DNA from: Circinella umbellata
Lineage: Eukaryota > Mucoromycota > Mucoromycetes > Mucorales > Lichtheimiaceae
Direction of reading: 5' to 3'
NCBI GenBank assembly: GCA_025093555.1
Contig: JAIWNF010000106.1
Coordinates: 1 to 64,000, forward strand
Length of the DNA: 64,000 nt
Shown here in pieces: positions 1 through 10,800 of the stretch. Below the pieces are notes generated by a model that saw nothing but the letters and a program-made list of their open reading frames with translations, was not told where the DNA came from and made no database searches. The first letter of the stretch is position 1. Every line of letters begins with the position of its first letter. The position numbers were made by a program, and so were the translations under genes.

Positions 1-3000
1 CAAGGTTGATGGCACGCCAACATTTACAGCCTTATACACGGTTTTGAACGAGTATGAAGAAGTGCGGGTCCAGTTTCTTGTTCCAACCAAATCTATCAGT
101 CACCTTAAATATGCGTTTGATGCATTGCGCCGTTCACTTGATCTCTATGGGCATTCTCAACCTCAAATTTTCTTTACAGATAACGTTAGGGGGGACAAAA
201 ACTTATTGGAGAGTGTGTTTCCTTCATTAAAGTCAGATGTTAAACCAGTAGACAAGCCTGAGCCTGGAACTGTAATTGATAACAGTAAATATCCCAAGCT
301 GATGATGCCCGGAGACCAAGTGCAAATACGTTGCTTTCAAGAGGCAGATGATATGGAAGCAGCTGCTAAGGATCTGTTGGATCAAATAGAAGTTGAAGGA
401 ACGAATAAGAAAAAAGAATTGGTAGTAGGTTTTGATTGTGAATGGCCAGTTATTGAAGGATATGGACCTGGAAGAATTGGCACCATACAGATTGCTACTA
501 GCAGGAATATTGACATTTATTGTCTTGGGCAGATTCATAAGTTACCACCATCATTAAATGAAGTTCTCTCCAGTTCAAAGATCATCAAAGTTGGACGAAA
601 GGTACAAGAAGATCTTAAAAAAATCGAGCGCGATTTTTCGGTGAATTGTAGAGGTGCATATGATGTTGCAGCACTCTGCAAAGAGCGAGGACTTATCAGC
701 ACACAGCGAATAAGCTTATCGGATATTTGTGCTAGGGTGTTAGAACGTTTTCTCCCAAAAGATGATAATGTAAGATGCAGTGATTGGAGCAATATTATTG
801 GATTATCTACAGCACAGAAAGAGTATGCTGCCCTTGATGCGTGGGCTGGTTTGGAAATATATAATAATGTAAAGCAAAAGCAAGTAGTAGGAAAGAAAAT
901 AAAGAAGCCTGTGAATGAAGGTAGATATTAATATATAATAATTGCATTTTTTCAATACAACTATAATGTATTTTATAACGTTAATATTTATATGTATATT
1001 AGGAACAAGTATTTCATATAGCCCGGGTCATATGACTGAAGCTGCAGCATATGGTGAAATCAGTTGCCAACAAGATAAATGTAACGGCAAGAAAGTAACA
1101 GCATCACAAGTGATTATCACTGTAAAACAGGTAGTAATACCAGGTGCAATGGATTTACAATCCAAGCCTCTCTCTGAGTATGGTGAAGTACCATTTCAAA
1201 TTGCAGTAAGGCTATCTGATCTTCGAACATCAACCCCGGTTGAGCTGAAACAATTTACATTCACACATGGTGAAAACACAACAAACGAAGGTATAATAAA
1301 AACAACATCATAAATTGTTGATGACACATACGCATTTTTATTTTTACTAGATAAAGGTGAACAAAATGTTGAAGAGCGCAACGATAGTTATAACGATGTA
1401 GTCGATGATATACTTTATAATGATCAAGCACAAATACAGCAATGTGTAGAATCATCAGAAGTGGAAGTCAAAAGCAGCGAATATGGGCGTACAGAATTTT
1501 CTTCCCTTCCTTCTCAATATGGCATACCGAACCAATAAGGTCAAGGGTTATCAAAGATGTTTTCCATCTTATGGACCAAATTAAGGTACCGCGTAGACAT
1601 GGGCTTGCTAATGATTTTTCACGTAGATTACGGGATGCGCTCTTCGTTGTTGATGAAGATGATAAAAAAAGAGTAGAAGCGGTTTTGCTTAAGCAAGGAA
1701 CCACTTGGAATGAAAAGTTAATCAAGAATCCGCGCTGGCTATTTCGTAGAGTAAAACGTAAGTAAAAAAAAACATAATTGGCCTCATCAATGGAAATTGT
1801 AACAGTAAGAAACGTTTTTTTAGGAACCATTCCTCCTCCCGAAAAGCTTTATCCTAAAGTAAAGCAGCTTTTTGAATATTCGGTCCTCTAAAATGTGCAC
1901 GAACTGGGCGTTCATTATTTGATAATGAAGCATGGAAACAATCAAAGAACATTCTCAAGTCGATTCATGAAGGACAGGTTTCAGATCCACCAGGATTTTC
2001 ATTTTACTTCCACATGAGAAAAGATAGAGATGGATTACCACTGTATCGCTGTTGTAGAGGGACAAATTCTTTAGAAGGAGGCGTACATCAGAATATAATC
2101 AGAAAGTTCGGTTCATTTGGCGCTAGTCCTGAGTTAACAGATGCAGTACTCGCAGACTATCGATTACGGCATAACATTGATGTAGGTGCTATGATATATA
2201 GACAATAAAGAAGGGCCAAGCTTTATAAGTGCATGCTTAATAATTGTATTATATTTTATAGGTTGGAACAATTAACCGATATGGTCGAGTTCACAAAGGT
2301 CATTATGAGCCTTGGCTCACACAACATATCAACGAAATGCGTGAAAAGCTTGGACTTGAGTATATTTACAATGAAGTTGGAGTTCATAGATATGCTTCTC
2401 AACTTGCACCATCCGATGAAAGTTTTGGTATTGGGCAACTTCCTAGCTCTGTGTTAAAACTATATGGCATTAAACAAATCGACCACACGGCCAACAGTCC
2501 TGTAAGGCAGTATACATCATCTTCCGATTTGGCAACATTAGTTATTTTATGTGGCTCGACGTTACAAACTGCTGGTGCTCAACATAAATTTATCGCAAGA
2601 CGCCAAGGAGTTGTGCATCCAATTTTGCCAGTGCAGACACAGGCCGAGCGTGACAAATTCAACGATACACTTAAGACAAATTTTAGTGAGAGTTATACGA
2701 ATCATAGAATGCCTGATTTTGAAGAATTTGCAAAGATTTGGCCCACATTTGTCGATGGCAAAAACTTCTTTTACAAAACACCGGAGCATCTGCGAAGCTA
2801 TTATAACGTCTGGAAAGACTTTCAAAATATTAGTAAAACAAAACAAAATTATAAAGAGTCACTTGAATCTCTGCAGAAAGATCTTTGTTCATTAACTCGA
2901 AAACGTCACATCCCAGATGCAAAATCACCTGCAGCGCTGAAAATACCTCGTTTAGATAGCAATGATACATCTCCCTATTATACACCCACTATACAAAAGC

Positions 3001-3305
3001 ATACACCTATAATTCTACCAGTGGCTATACCAAGAAATCCTATATGTACTAGAAATAATGATAATTATCAGCAAAGCAATGATGCATCGTCATCATCATT
3101 TTCTTCTTCTTCTTCCTCGCCATTATCTAACAACGTTGAACAGAATAATACACAATCCCCTCGCCTTCTTTCTCGCCCAACAGTATTCACTACAGTGGAC
3201 CTTCCACCTTTACGAAAAGCTAAATCTTGCACGATCTGTAGAAGTGTAACATGTAAGGGCAAAACAGGGAAAAAAAAGTGTCCTCAATGGAACAGAAATA
3301 ACTAG
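1..3305 (+). pseudogene. Transposon gene remnant: transposase-like region with DEDDy 3'-5' exonuclease (5' end outside window)
   Basis: The frame is already open at base 2. It starts with a transposase-like segment (NEYEEVRVQFLVP), then a Werner-type DEDDy exonuclease at about 420-890: motif I FDCEWP, an Asp-containing motif II (KVGRKVQEDL) and motif III YAALDAWAGLEIY. Splicing at 921-1002, 1291-1350, 1758-1823 and 2182-2261 joins this to a downstream domain (IKDVFHLMDQIKV, RGTNSLEGGVHQNI, RLRHNID) and a Cys-rich tail (CTICRSVTCKG). I know this arrangement from transposon-derived proteins repeated in fungal genomes. Two breaks disrupt the frame: one near 1500-1545, where the exon-3 frame reaches a stop while the conserved frame runs in another phase, and one near 1875 in a T-rich spot. 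The introns still look functional, so decay is recent. Alternatively the shifts are assembly errors, leaving a working gene. Confidence 0.75.
416..895 (+). other. 3'-5' exonuclease domain (RNase D/WRN, DEDDy)
   Basis: This is the domain inside the remnant that I recognise best. All acidic positions expected of DEDDy nucleases are visible: Asp and Glu in FDCEWP, Asp in VQEDL, and Tyr/Asp in YAALDAW. The segment itself is uninterrupted, so the nuclease part could still be made even though the downstream part is broken. Such enzymes remove nucleotides from DNA or RNA 3' ends using two metal ions; a role in transposition is inferred only. Confidence 0.8.
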
Positions 3306-4043
3306 CTATTACGTTACTATATAAGCCATCCTTTCTCCTTAGCTATTTATCTTTATCTTTTTAATTTTCTTCAAAATATTACATATCATTACTTAAATCA
3401 ATCCTACTCATCATTTACCCTCAGCTTCGCTTCGGGCAATTTTTTTTTTTTTTGTTTTGGCCCCACTTATATTACCCGAGCCCGAATATGCCAGCAATCT
3501 GAGAAGCTCTTGTTCATTTTTGTATCAAGCTTAAACACTTGTATGGAGATACGTTGGTTCGCATTATCCTAAGCCTTGGACATTTTTACATTTCCTTCAT
3601 AGCAGAGATTTTCCGCCATCTTCTTTCCCATGTACCAAATTATTATTAATTGACACCTATAACTTCTCGTATATATGACGTGGTCATTAGCAATTTGATT
3701 TCAATAACGCATTTTTCTATCCTTATTAACATAGCACTTGCTATTATTAATCGCCTTCTTATTGCAGGATAAAGTATTTTATAAAAGAGGAAGTAACCGT
3801 TGGAATCCTGTTACTTTTGTCTTGTTATGAATAAACTTGTGAGCTTGCGCCTCGTTGTCGTGATACAAGCTTAAATATGGTGCCCGCTTTCCAGTCCTGG
3901 GTAACTTTCTTTTTTTTACATATCAATAAACATGTAAAAATAAAATATGTAACGACCATATAAAAAGACAAAGGTATTTATTTTTTTCTTTTATTATCTT
4001 TCCTCCCACTTTCTCTACCATTTATTGCTTCCCATCATTGACT
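3306..4043. other. Intergenic; 5' flank of F-box gene 1
   Basis: No gene is seen. It holds a T-rich run near 3440 and, from about 3780, sequence clearly related to the 5' flank of the paralogous F-box gene (about 50860-51057), including the shared string GTTGGAATC and the later TGATACAAGCTT. Confidence 0.6.
3957..3969 (+). promoter_or_regulatory. Candidate TATA box of F-box gene 1
   Basis: CATATAAAAAGAC lies about 85 bp before the ATG at 4044. The same element is kept as CATATAAAAAAAGAC at a matching distance before the paralogue at 51058, inside otherwise diverged flank, which argues for function. Confidence 0.5.
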
Positions 4044-6404
4044 ATGAGTACTGTATCACCAGTTACCACAGCAACTACAAACATGAATACAGCTATACCT
4101 ATCCCTTCTCTCGAAAAAGTCACGAATGCCTACGACCATGGCGAATATGACGCAGCCATTCAACAAGCAACAAATGCCATTAAATATATAGAACAATTCG
4201 AGCTTTTATGGGTATTTGAACGTCGCGCTCTTGCACTCAGTATGCAAAGTCAATTTCAAGCTGCTGAAGAAGATGCTAAAGCCATGATAGAATACGCACC
4301 AACTCTATCTCAGGGTTACTTGTGCTTTGGTCAATTATTGTCTATGCAAGGAAAACAAAAAAGAGCTTCCAACGTGTATCAAGAAGGTTTAGAAAAAGTA
4401 GCATCGAATGATTTAGCTTATGGACAATTGTTACAAGCCAAAAAGATGGTGGATGAAAAAACTAATCAACATTTTGACCTGGTGAGCGCTCTTCCAATAG
4501 AAATAATGGATGAAATTGTATTATTATCAAAAGAAGAAGAAAGAGCAAATTTATTTGATGTGTCGAGAATATGGTCTCAACGATTAGAAAATTGTCAAAA
4601 TGCGTGGAAGTATATATATAATAATCATTGGCATAGTAGAATTATGGCTGTTGCACGTGTGTTACCAAAGATTGAGAAACATATCCACCATCTGACCATT
4701 AAAACAACAATGGAGAAGGCATGGGTGAGATACCTTGAAGATTTGGAAAACGGTTATTTTCGAAAACTCAAGTCACTTGAAGTGATAGGTAAATAGACTC
4801 CTTATAAAACATAAACACACAATGTAATTTTACAGTAGGGAAGATATTGAATAGTGATGAAATAGTAAACTGACTAGTAATAATTTTGCTCTTGTTCCTG
4901 CTACTTTATTATTATTATTATTATTACAGCTAATATGTCTAATGCGTTCCATACAAACTCAATAATATCATTAACGAACGGTTTCTGGAGAACACGCTAC
5001 ACTTTGACCAAGGTCATCTTTGAATTTTACGAACATGGAGCTCCAATAACAATTACGGATATACTATTCTACCTTCCCAATCTCAAAACGCTTCGGTTCA
5101 ATGTGACTGATTCCCTTGCAGATGTACTTGGTGAATTGGAAGCTTTACAAAAACCACACCGTTTTTTGACCGACCTTTCATTAAGAACATCATCAACGTC
5201 TGGTGATGCTCTCAAACCGTTAACAAAATGGTGTCCATATGTTCAACGATTAAGATTGCTGGAAGCAACACCAAGTGCACTCGACGTCGTAATCGATTAC
5301 TTTCCTAATGTCGAAATACTGGGCTACGATAATTCGTTGGAATTACCAGCATCACATGATATATTAAATCAAGACTATAACAACAAAGAGCCAATAATTC
5401 CAGTGATCAACATGGATAATATGTATACCAAGCAGCATCAAGGACGGTTACGCGCATTCTACTCCAGTAACGGTGGATGGGGTGTACCTGGGGATACATT
5501 TTTGCGACTTCTGCAAAAAAATCAAAAAACGTTGGAGATACTACATGCCAACATGGGTTCAACAGAACAGCAAAAGGACGATGATGAACCCTTTGACAAT
5601 TTTCGTCCAGGTTACGCAATGAAAGCAGATAATATGGTACTGAATATGGATCGATTGAAAAGGTTAAAGTACTGGCCAGATATTTATGGGGCATATGAAC
5701 AACTCTTTTGCCGAATTGTGGCACCGTCACTCACGTATTTTGAATCAGTTGAGACGTTCGACTTATCTGCTGTTGTGGATACATTGATAAACTCTCAACC
5801 GCATTTAGAGACGCTTGCGTTTTCAAGCGTTTATATGAGAGGCCTTGATGAGGAAGATATTGTTGATACACAATCTTGGGTACGATTATTCAACGAATAT
5901 CCTAATATTTCGCTGTCAAGACCTGATCCAGCAAGAACGCTAAGAAATGTTATGTTTGACCATTGTCATAATTTTTCAGACGATGCACTTAATGCGCTTG
6001 CTAATATCAAGACGATCAAATGCTTAGGTTTTAAGGGATATAGTAGAATTACATGTCAAGGCTTCAAGAACTTTTTCATCAAGTTAAATAAACATAACGT
6101 GCAAATAACCAAGTTTATATTGGGAACCATAGAAGATCCGAGGGGTAGTGATCCAGTTCCTGATCGTGACGCGCTTTTTGGTATAATTAGCGGTATGAAG
6201 GAGCTTGAGGAACTTTATTTATATGACCTGAATTGGTTACTTCATGAAGACGTCGAAGAGTTGGTCTATACTGCAAAGAAGTTGAATACTTTGGCCGTAA
6301 GTTGTCGGTATATTGCTTGTACAAGCGTCATATCATCTGTATATAGGACAGGTAGAAAAATCAAATATGTAGAAACCATTGACGAATTTGATATCTTTGA
6401 TTAA
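4044..6404 (+). CDS. TPR / F-box / leucine-rich-repeat protein, copy 1
   Basis: Two exons, 4044-4788 and 4930-6404 (141-bp intron), give about 739 aa. Residues about 20-130 contain TPR-like helical repeats (RRALALSMQSQFQAAEEDA, GYLCFGQLLSMQGK). Residues about 145-190 form an F-box (FDLVSALPIEIMDEIV), and the rest is an LRR-type solenoid with many short leucine-spaced repeats. F-box proteins usually bind Skp1 in SCF ubiquitin ligases and use the LRR part to hold a substrate; the substrate is unknown. I chose the ATG at 4044 because the in-frame codon at 4038 is TTG. A paralogue with the same intron, phase and flanks is at 51058-53432. No frameshift or stop is seen. Confidence 0.85.
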
Positions 6405-8812
6405 GAGATTACTATGGGTGTAGCTCGAAACATGCGACCTTCCGAGCAGTGTTACTATACTGATACTAAAGTGTCGAATCTAATCTACAACTAGTTCTTT
6501 TATTGACACTTCTGTTAAAAAGTAATTGATTTCTTCTTATAATGTATTGTACTATAACCCCTGAAAATGCATGAATCAATATTATATACGTAAATAAATA
6601 GAAGTTATGCATTGCAAAATGTTATCACACATATATAAAGCGCATCATTTATACAAAAAATATAAACAAAAATAGCATACGTAAATTAACATAAAATGTC
6701 TGATCAAAGAAGTACATAGAAAGGAAAGTCTTAGCGATAGACGCTGTTGTGAGATACATTATCATACTGCAGTAGTATGTTGCTATTTGGTTTAAGTCTT
6801 GATTAAGGTGTACGTACGTATCGTGACTTAAACCGTCAAAATATGGAATGGAATAAGAATTTACAAAAAGTTGTCAGAAATGAATTTATAAATACTTTTA
6901 AGCCGTTATATATGCTAATTAAAGTATTATGAAGAGATGTTACGAAACCATTTTTTGAAAAAACATTTCAAAATATCGTCAAAATATGCTATTTTACTGA
7001 GTAAACCCCAATATTTCAAGAAAAGGAATAAGCAGTGTGTACGTAATCTATAAAAGTGGATGATTTATAGTTACACAAGGTTCGTGCTGTGGATTATATG
7101 AAGCTTCTGACGCTTACCATTATATATTTTTTTCACTCATAAAAAAACAAATAGATATAAGAACAAGAATAAACTCGAAAAATAACATTTTCTAAATAGT
7201 GCTTGCATTAAGTTACTATCATCTTTACCAAAAAAAAAAAATAAATAATAATAATTGGATCTGGGATTTTTAAATAAAGAAATAGAACCAGGCTTCCGCA
7301 GAAAATACTGGGGAAATAGTAGGAATATCAAATGACACTATGAAAACCAAACAACAGTGAAAAAGAAAAAAAAAGTAGGGTGCTTCTTAATACTACAAAC
7401 ATATACACTGTCATATTTTTTCATGAAATATAAATTAACTTTCTATAGTATTCCGCGGACTTTAACTATGACTAGTGAATTTTGATAGGCTCACTTGTGG
7501 CAATATTGGTACCCGTTGATATTTGAAAACACCCCAAATTTTGGATAAATGGACGATTTAGTTCAGTGTGCACCTTACGGTCAAACCTTATTTTTGGACA
7601 GATAGGAATTTGTTTGAAATGTAACGCAAAATAAACCAGGGTGTGTGCAAACATCGAGGTTGTAAAAAACGGGGGTTTACAATAAATATGGATGATGCAA
7701 AAGAAGAATAGTTGTAGTAATCAATATATTGGTGATGGGTTTGGTGCAATTTTAGTTTCTTTTTTTTTTTATCTTTGCTCGTTTTTTCGAATTGGAGTTC
7801 TCGCTGAAGGCTGTTTCTATAATCCACTTGTGCTTGGGACGCTTCATCAGAACATAAGCGTTCGCTCAATTTTTCTTGAATAAAATTTTTATAATTGAAT
7901 AAAATGTTCAGGTATTATAAGCACTCCATAGATATCTAGTGGATTTTTTAGAAGCGAAAACTTTCTATGTTTATATTATATATAACAGCCTTATTCAGTT
8001 TACTATGTTAAGTATGTCGTCGTTTTTTTTCAATCAAAATACCAGTTATACTAAGTGGTGATTTTATATCAAAATCAATTAATACTTCCAGTATTTCTTT
8101 CATTTACTTTCCCAGTGTCACGAAATCTGACTGTACTTGAAAGATAGATGTTTTTTTATTCCGTTTGACCTAGTGTTCTTTGTGCATGAGATGAAGAACC
8201 CTAGTTTGACCCTACATGCCAGCATGTCAAACTTGTCACATGTTGTTGCTTGATAAGAACTGCTCTAGGTTACCATTGATACGTACGTATTTCTTCCCAT
8301 TATAGCACTTGGACAGAGACCTGCTGAAATACTGGCCTGAGAAAGGGAGAGGGATGATGTCCCAATGGATGTTAAGTTAAAGGCAAAGCCAGGAATCCAG
8401 TTCTGAACTGTAATTGCAATTACTGAGCCTGGTGAACTGGAAAAATATAAAATTTCTACAACACTTTAATTGTCATCACATTAAGAATATTATTAATAGT
8501 TTATGCATACGTATGTATCGATTGAAACATATTATTTATAGACATACTCAATATAACGTGCACAGATGACTGTTAATAACAATTGTTCAATTCTTAGGAA
8601 GAACGTAGTGTGCATACAATACGAAAACACCTTTTTGTTCTTTGCCTCTATTATACATTTCTGGTTATAAGACGACAAATATAGCAATATATATATATAT
8701 CTAACGAAAAATGACGTTACACCTACAATGTATTGAGAGTGTGGGTCTGATTAACCCATCAAGCACACTTATGCTCCAAGAGAAAAATATCTTTAAAGGA
8801 TCTTCTAACGTA
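6405..8812. other. Intergenic, no gene recognised
   Basis: AT-rich sequence. The first 200 bases match the 3' flank of the F-box paralogue (shared TTCTTTTATTGACACT and TTAAAAAGTAATT). About 8170-8440 is less AT-rich and contains a short palindrome (CATGCCAGCATG), but no protein frame is open. Short open frames at 7472-7883 are low in complexity and unsupported. Confidence 0.5.
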
Positions 8813-9538
8813 CAGTGTTTTGTGTTTAAAAATATAGAAATTGGGAGTAGGAAATACACTTTTTTCATTCGACAGATATAAAAGTTTAGACTTCATTCTC
8901 TAATTCTTGGCACTTGAGTGTTATTTTCGAACATTCAATACAATAATCATAAGTTATTCCATCCTAAAAAGGCATGTATTATGTTATAAGGACAAAGATG
9001 AGTATAAAATCAGTAAGAGTGAAATTGGCAAGAAAGAGTAAAAAAGGGGATATACCATTTTTCAACGGATCCACACAGATTGTACTAAATTTGGATCCTG
9101 ATTTACTTAACCCTTCACTTTGATACTTACGATACCATCATAACATACTTTTCTTGTTGTGTATGATATACACCAATAAACGCACAAGATTCACAATAGA
9201 CAGTCATTACTAGTCGTATGTACACCACTATTTCCATCAAACAACAATGTATCAGTTCTGTATTCGATTAATAAACACCACTACAAATTACTCTTTCTTA
9301 CCCTTTCTTGCATACCCCTTTCTTACCGACTTTACTCTTACTGCTTTTAAACTCATTCTTAACCTCATATCATGATACACCCGTTTTTGAGATGGAATAA
9401 GTTCTGATTATTGTATTGAATGTTGAATATTACACTGATGAAACAAAAAATTACACTCAAGTACCAATAGTTAGAATGAAGGTATAAAATTTTATATCTG
9501 CCGAATGAAAAAGTGTATTTCATTCTCCTAAAACACTG
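8813..9538. mobile_element. Long-inverted-repeat (foldback/MITE-like) element
   Basis: The left arm (about 8813-9045) and right arm (about 9300-9538) are imperfect reverse complements over roughly 230 bp. Examples are AATACACTTTTTTCATTCG against the complement of CGAATGAAAAAGTGTATT, and ATTCAATACAATAATCA against its complement near 9410. The outer ends read CAGTGTTTT and AAAACACTG, reminiscent of hAT-type CAGTG termini. The 8-bp flanks (CTAACGTA and CTACATAT) match only partly, so a target duplication is unproven. The roughly 255-bp centre has no protein frame, so the element is non-autonomous. Confidence 0.65.
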
Positions 9539-9710
9539 CTACATATCTATATATATCATACCGAAGGGAATAAGAAACTGTTTTTTTTTTTTGAATGATA
9601 AATTTTTCCTTTGGTTACCATTGCAATCACAAAACGCGAGAGAATTATAAACGGCGACAAAATCCATAACGCGTTTTTATATTTGTAGTGAAAGCCCCAT
9701 TTTCAATAAT

Positions 9711-10199
9711 ATGTTACTACCAACCCTTGCCCCCAAAGCCATCCCACAACCATGGTATGTAAAAAAGAAAACACTTCAGGAAGAGCTCAATCAACTTGCC
9801 TATGAAGAAGAAAAATATGCTCAAGAAACGGAAATGGCACTTTTGACTGGTTCTTATGACGATCATAATAACAATAAAAATACCAACAATCGCAACAATT
9901 CCAATACCAATAATAATAATAGTACGAATGGTCATCACATAAATACCAGTACCATCATGGATTCAACTACTTCTAACACTTTCCATCAACAACAACAGCT
10001 TGAATTTGAACATCCAATGACTTCTTCGGCTTCACCACCATCCATACGTAATGACTCTGTTATTCAACCCATGGATGACACCCCTCTTATTAATTATTCT
10101 ACAGGTTATCTCGAAGACGAACAAAACGAATTTGATGACTCCCCAATAAATTATCCACCTAATAATATTCGAGATGATGACGATGGTGATTCTATTTAA
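9711..10199 (+). CDS. Hypothetical Asn-rich acidic protein
   Basis: An ATG-started frame of 162 aa. The N-terminus is compositionally normal (PKAIPQPWYVKKKTLQEELN, then an acidic helix-like stretch), followed by an Asn-rich tract of about 30 residues and an acidic C-terminus ending DDDDGDSI. No domain is recognised and no membrane segment is seen. The frame stays open upstream of the ATG to a possible 3' splice site (TTTGTAG, ending 9688), so this may be the last exon of a longer gene whose 5' exon I cannot identify. The next gene is on the opposite strand and convergent. Confidence 0.5.
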   Translation: MLLPTLAPKAIPQPWYVKKKTLQEELNQLAYEEEKYAQETEMALLTGSYDDHNNNKNTNNRNNSNTNNNNSTNGHHINTSTIMDSTTSNTFHQQQQLEFEHPMTSSASPPSIRNDSVIQPMDDTPLINYSTGYLEDEQNEFDDSPINYPPNNIRDDDDGDSI

Positions 10200-10756
10200 A
10201 CAGAAAAAAAAAAGAAAGGGGAAAGAAAAAAGTAAGAAGTCTCTGCTTTTTTTTTTTTTTTTTATTATTGGAATATGATAATTATTTATTCAGTTTTTTG
10301 ATTTTGAGCAGTGTTATTGTTTATTATTTAATGTTGGATGAGATGAACAGCTCCCGCGAACCTATTTTTTTTTTTTTGTCCTTCGTCATCAGTTATTGTA
10401 AATACATATACTATTTATATTATAAACCAGAGATATGTTTATTACTTACCTGGCACCTTGACTGAAATATTGTGATGTGATTCCAAGAATATCATTGTTG
10501 ATAGTTTGTATATGTGATCCAAATCGACCCTATTATTATGATCAGAGTGAGGGGAAAAAAAAGGAGATATTAGGAATGGATTATTTGACAGTTGCTATTG
10601 GAAACGTCATAATTTTTTTTTTTGTTTCGATTACCATAGCATTAGCATTTTTTATGCAGGATACGGAGTTATCATTAAATTTCCAACGGTGTACCCGACC
10701 TCGTTCTATAATATGTTTTGACTCTGTTACTCATCTACACGGACAACATACACAAT

Positions 10757-10790
<34 letters not shown>

Positions 10791-10800
10791 TTGTTTTATG
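10200..10800. other. Intergenic between convergent genes
   Basis: It contains poly-A/T tracts and a (CA)n(TA)n microsatellite at about 10757-10790, just past the stop codon of the minus-strand gene. The open frames here are short and start at non-ATG codons. Confidence 0.5.

Noticed and set aside
7137..7883. Several open frames of 60-93 codons on both strands
   Set aside because: Low-complexity Phe/Lys-rich translations driven by poly-T/A tracts; no conserved motif or good gene context.
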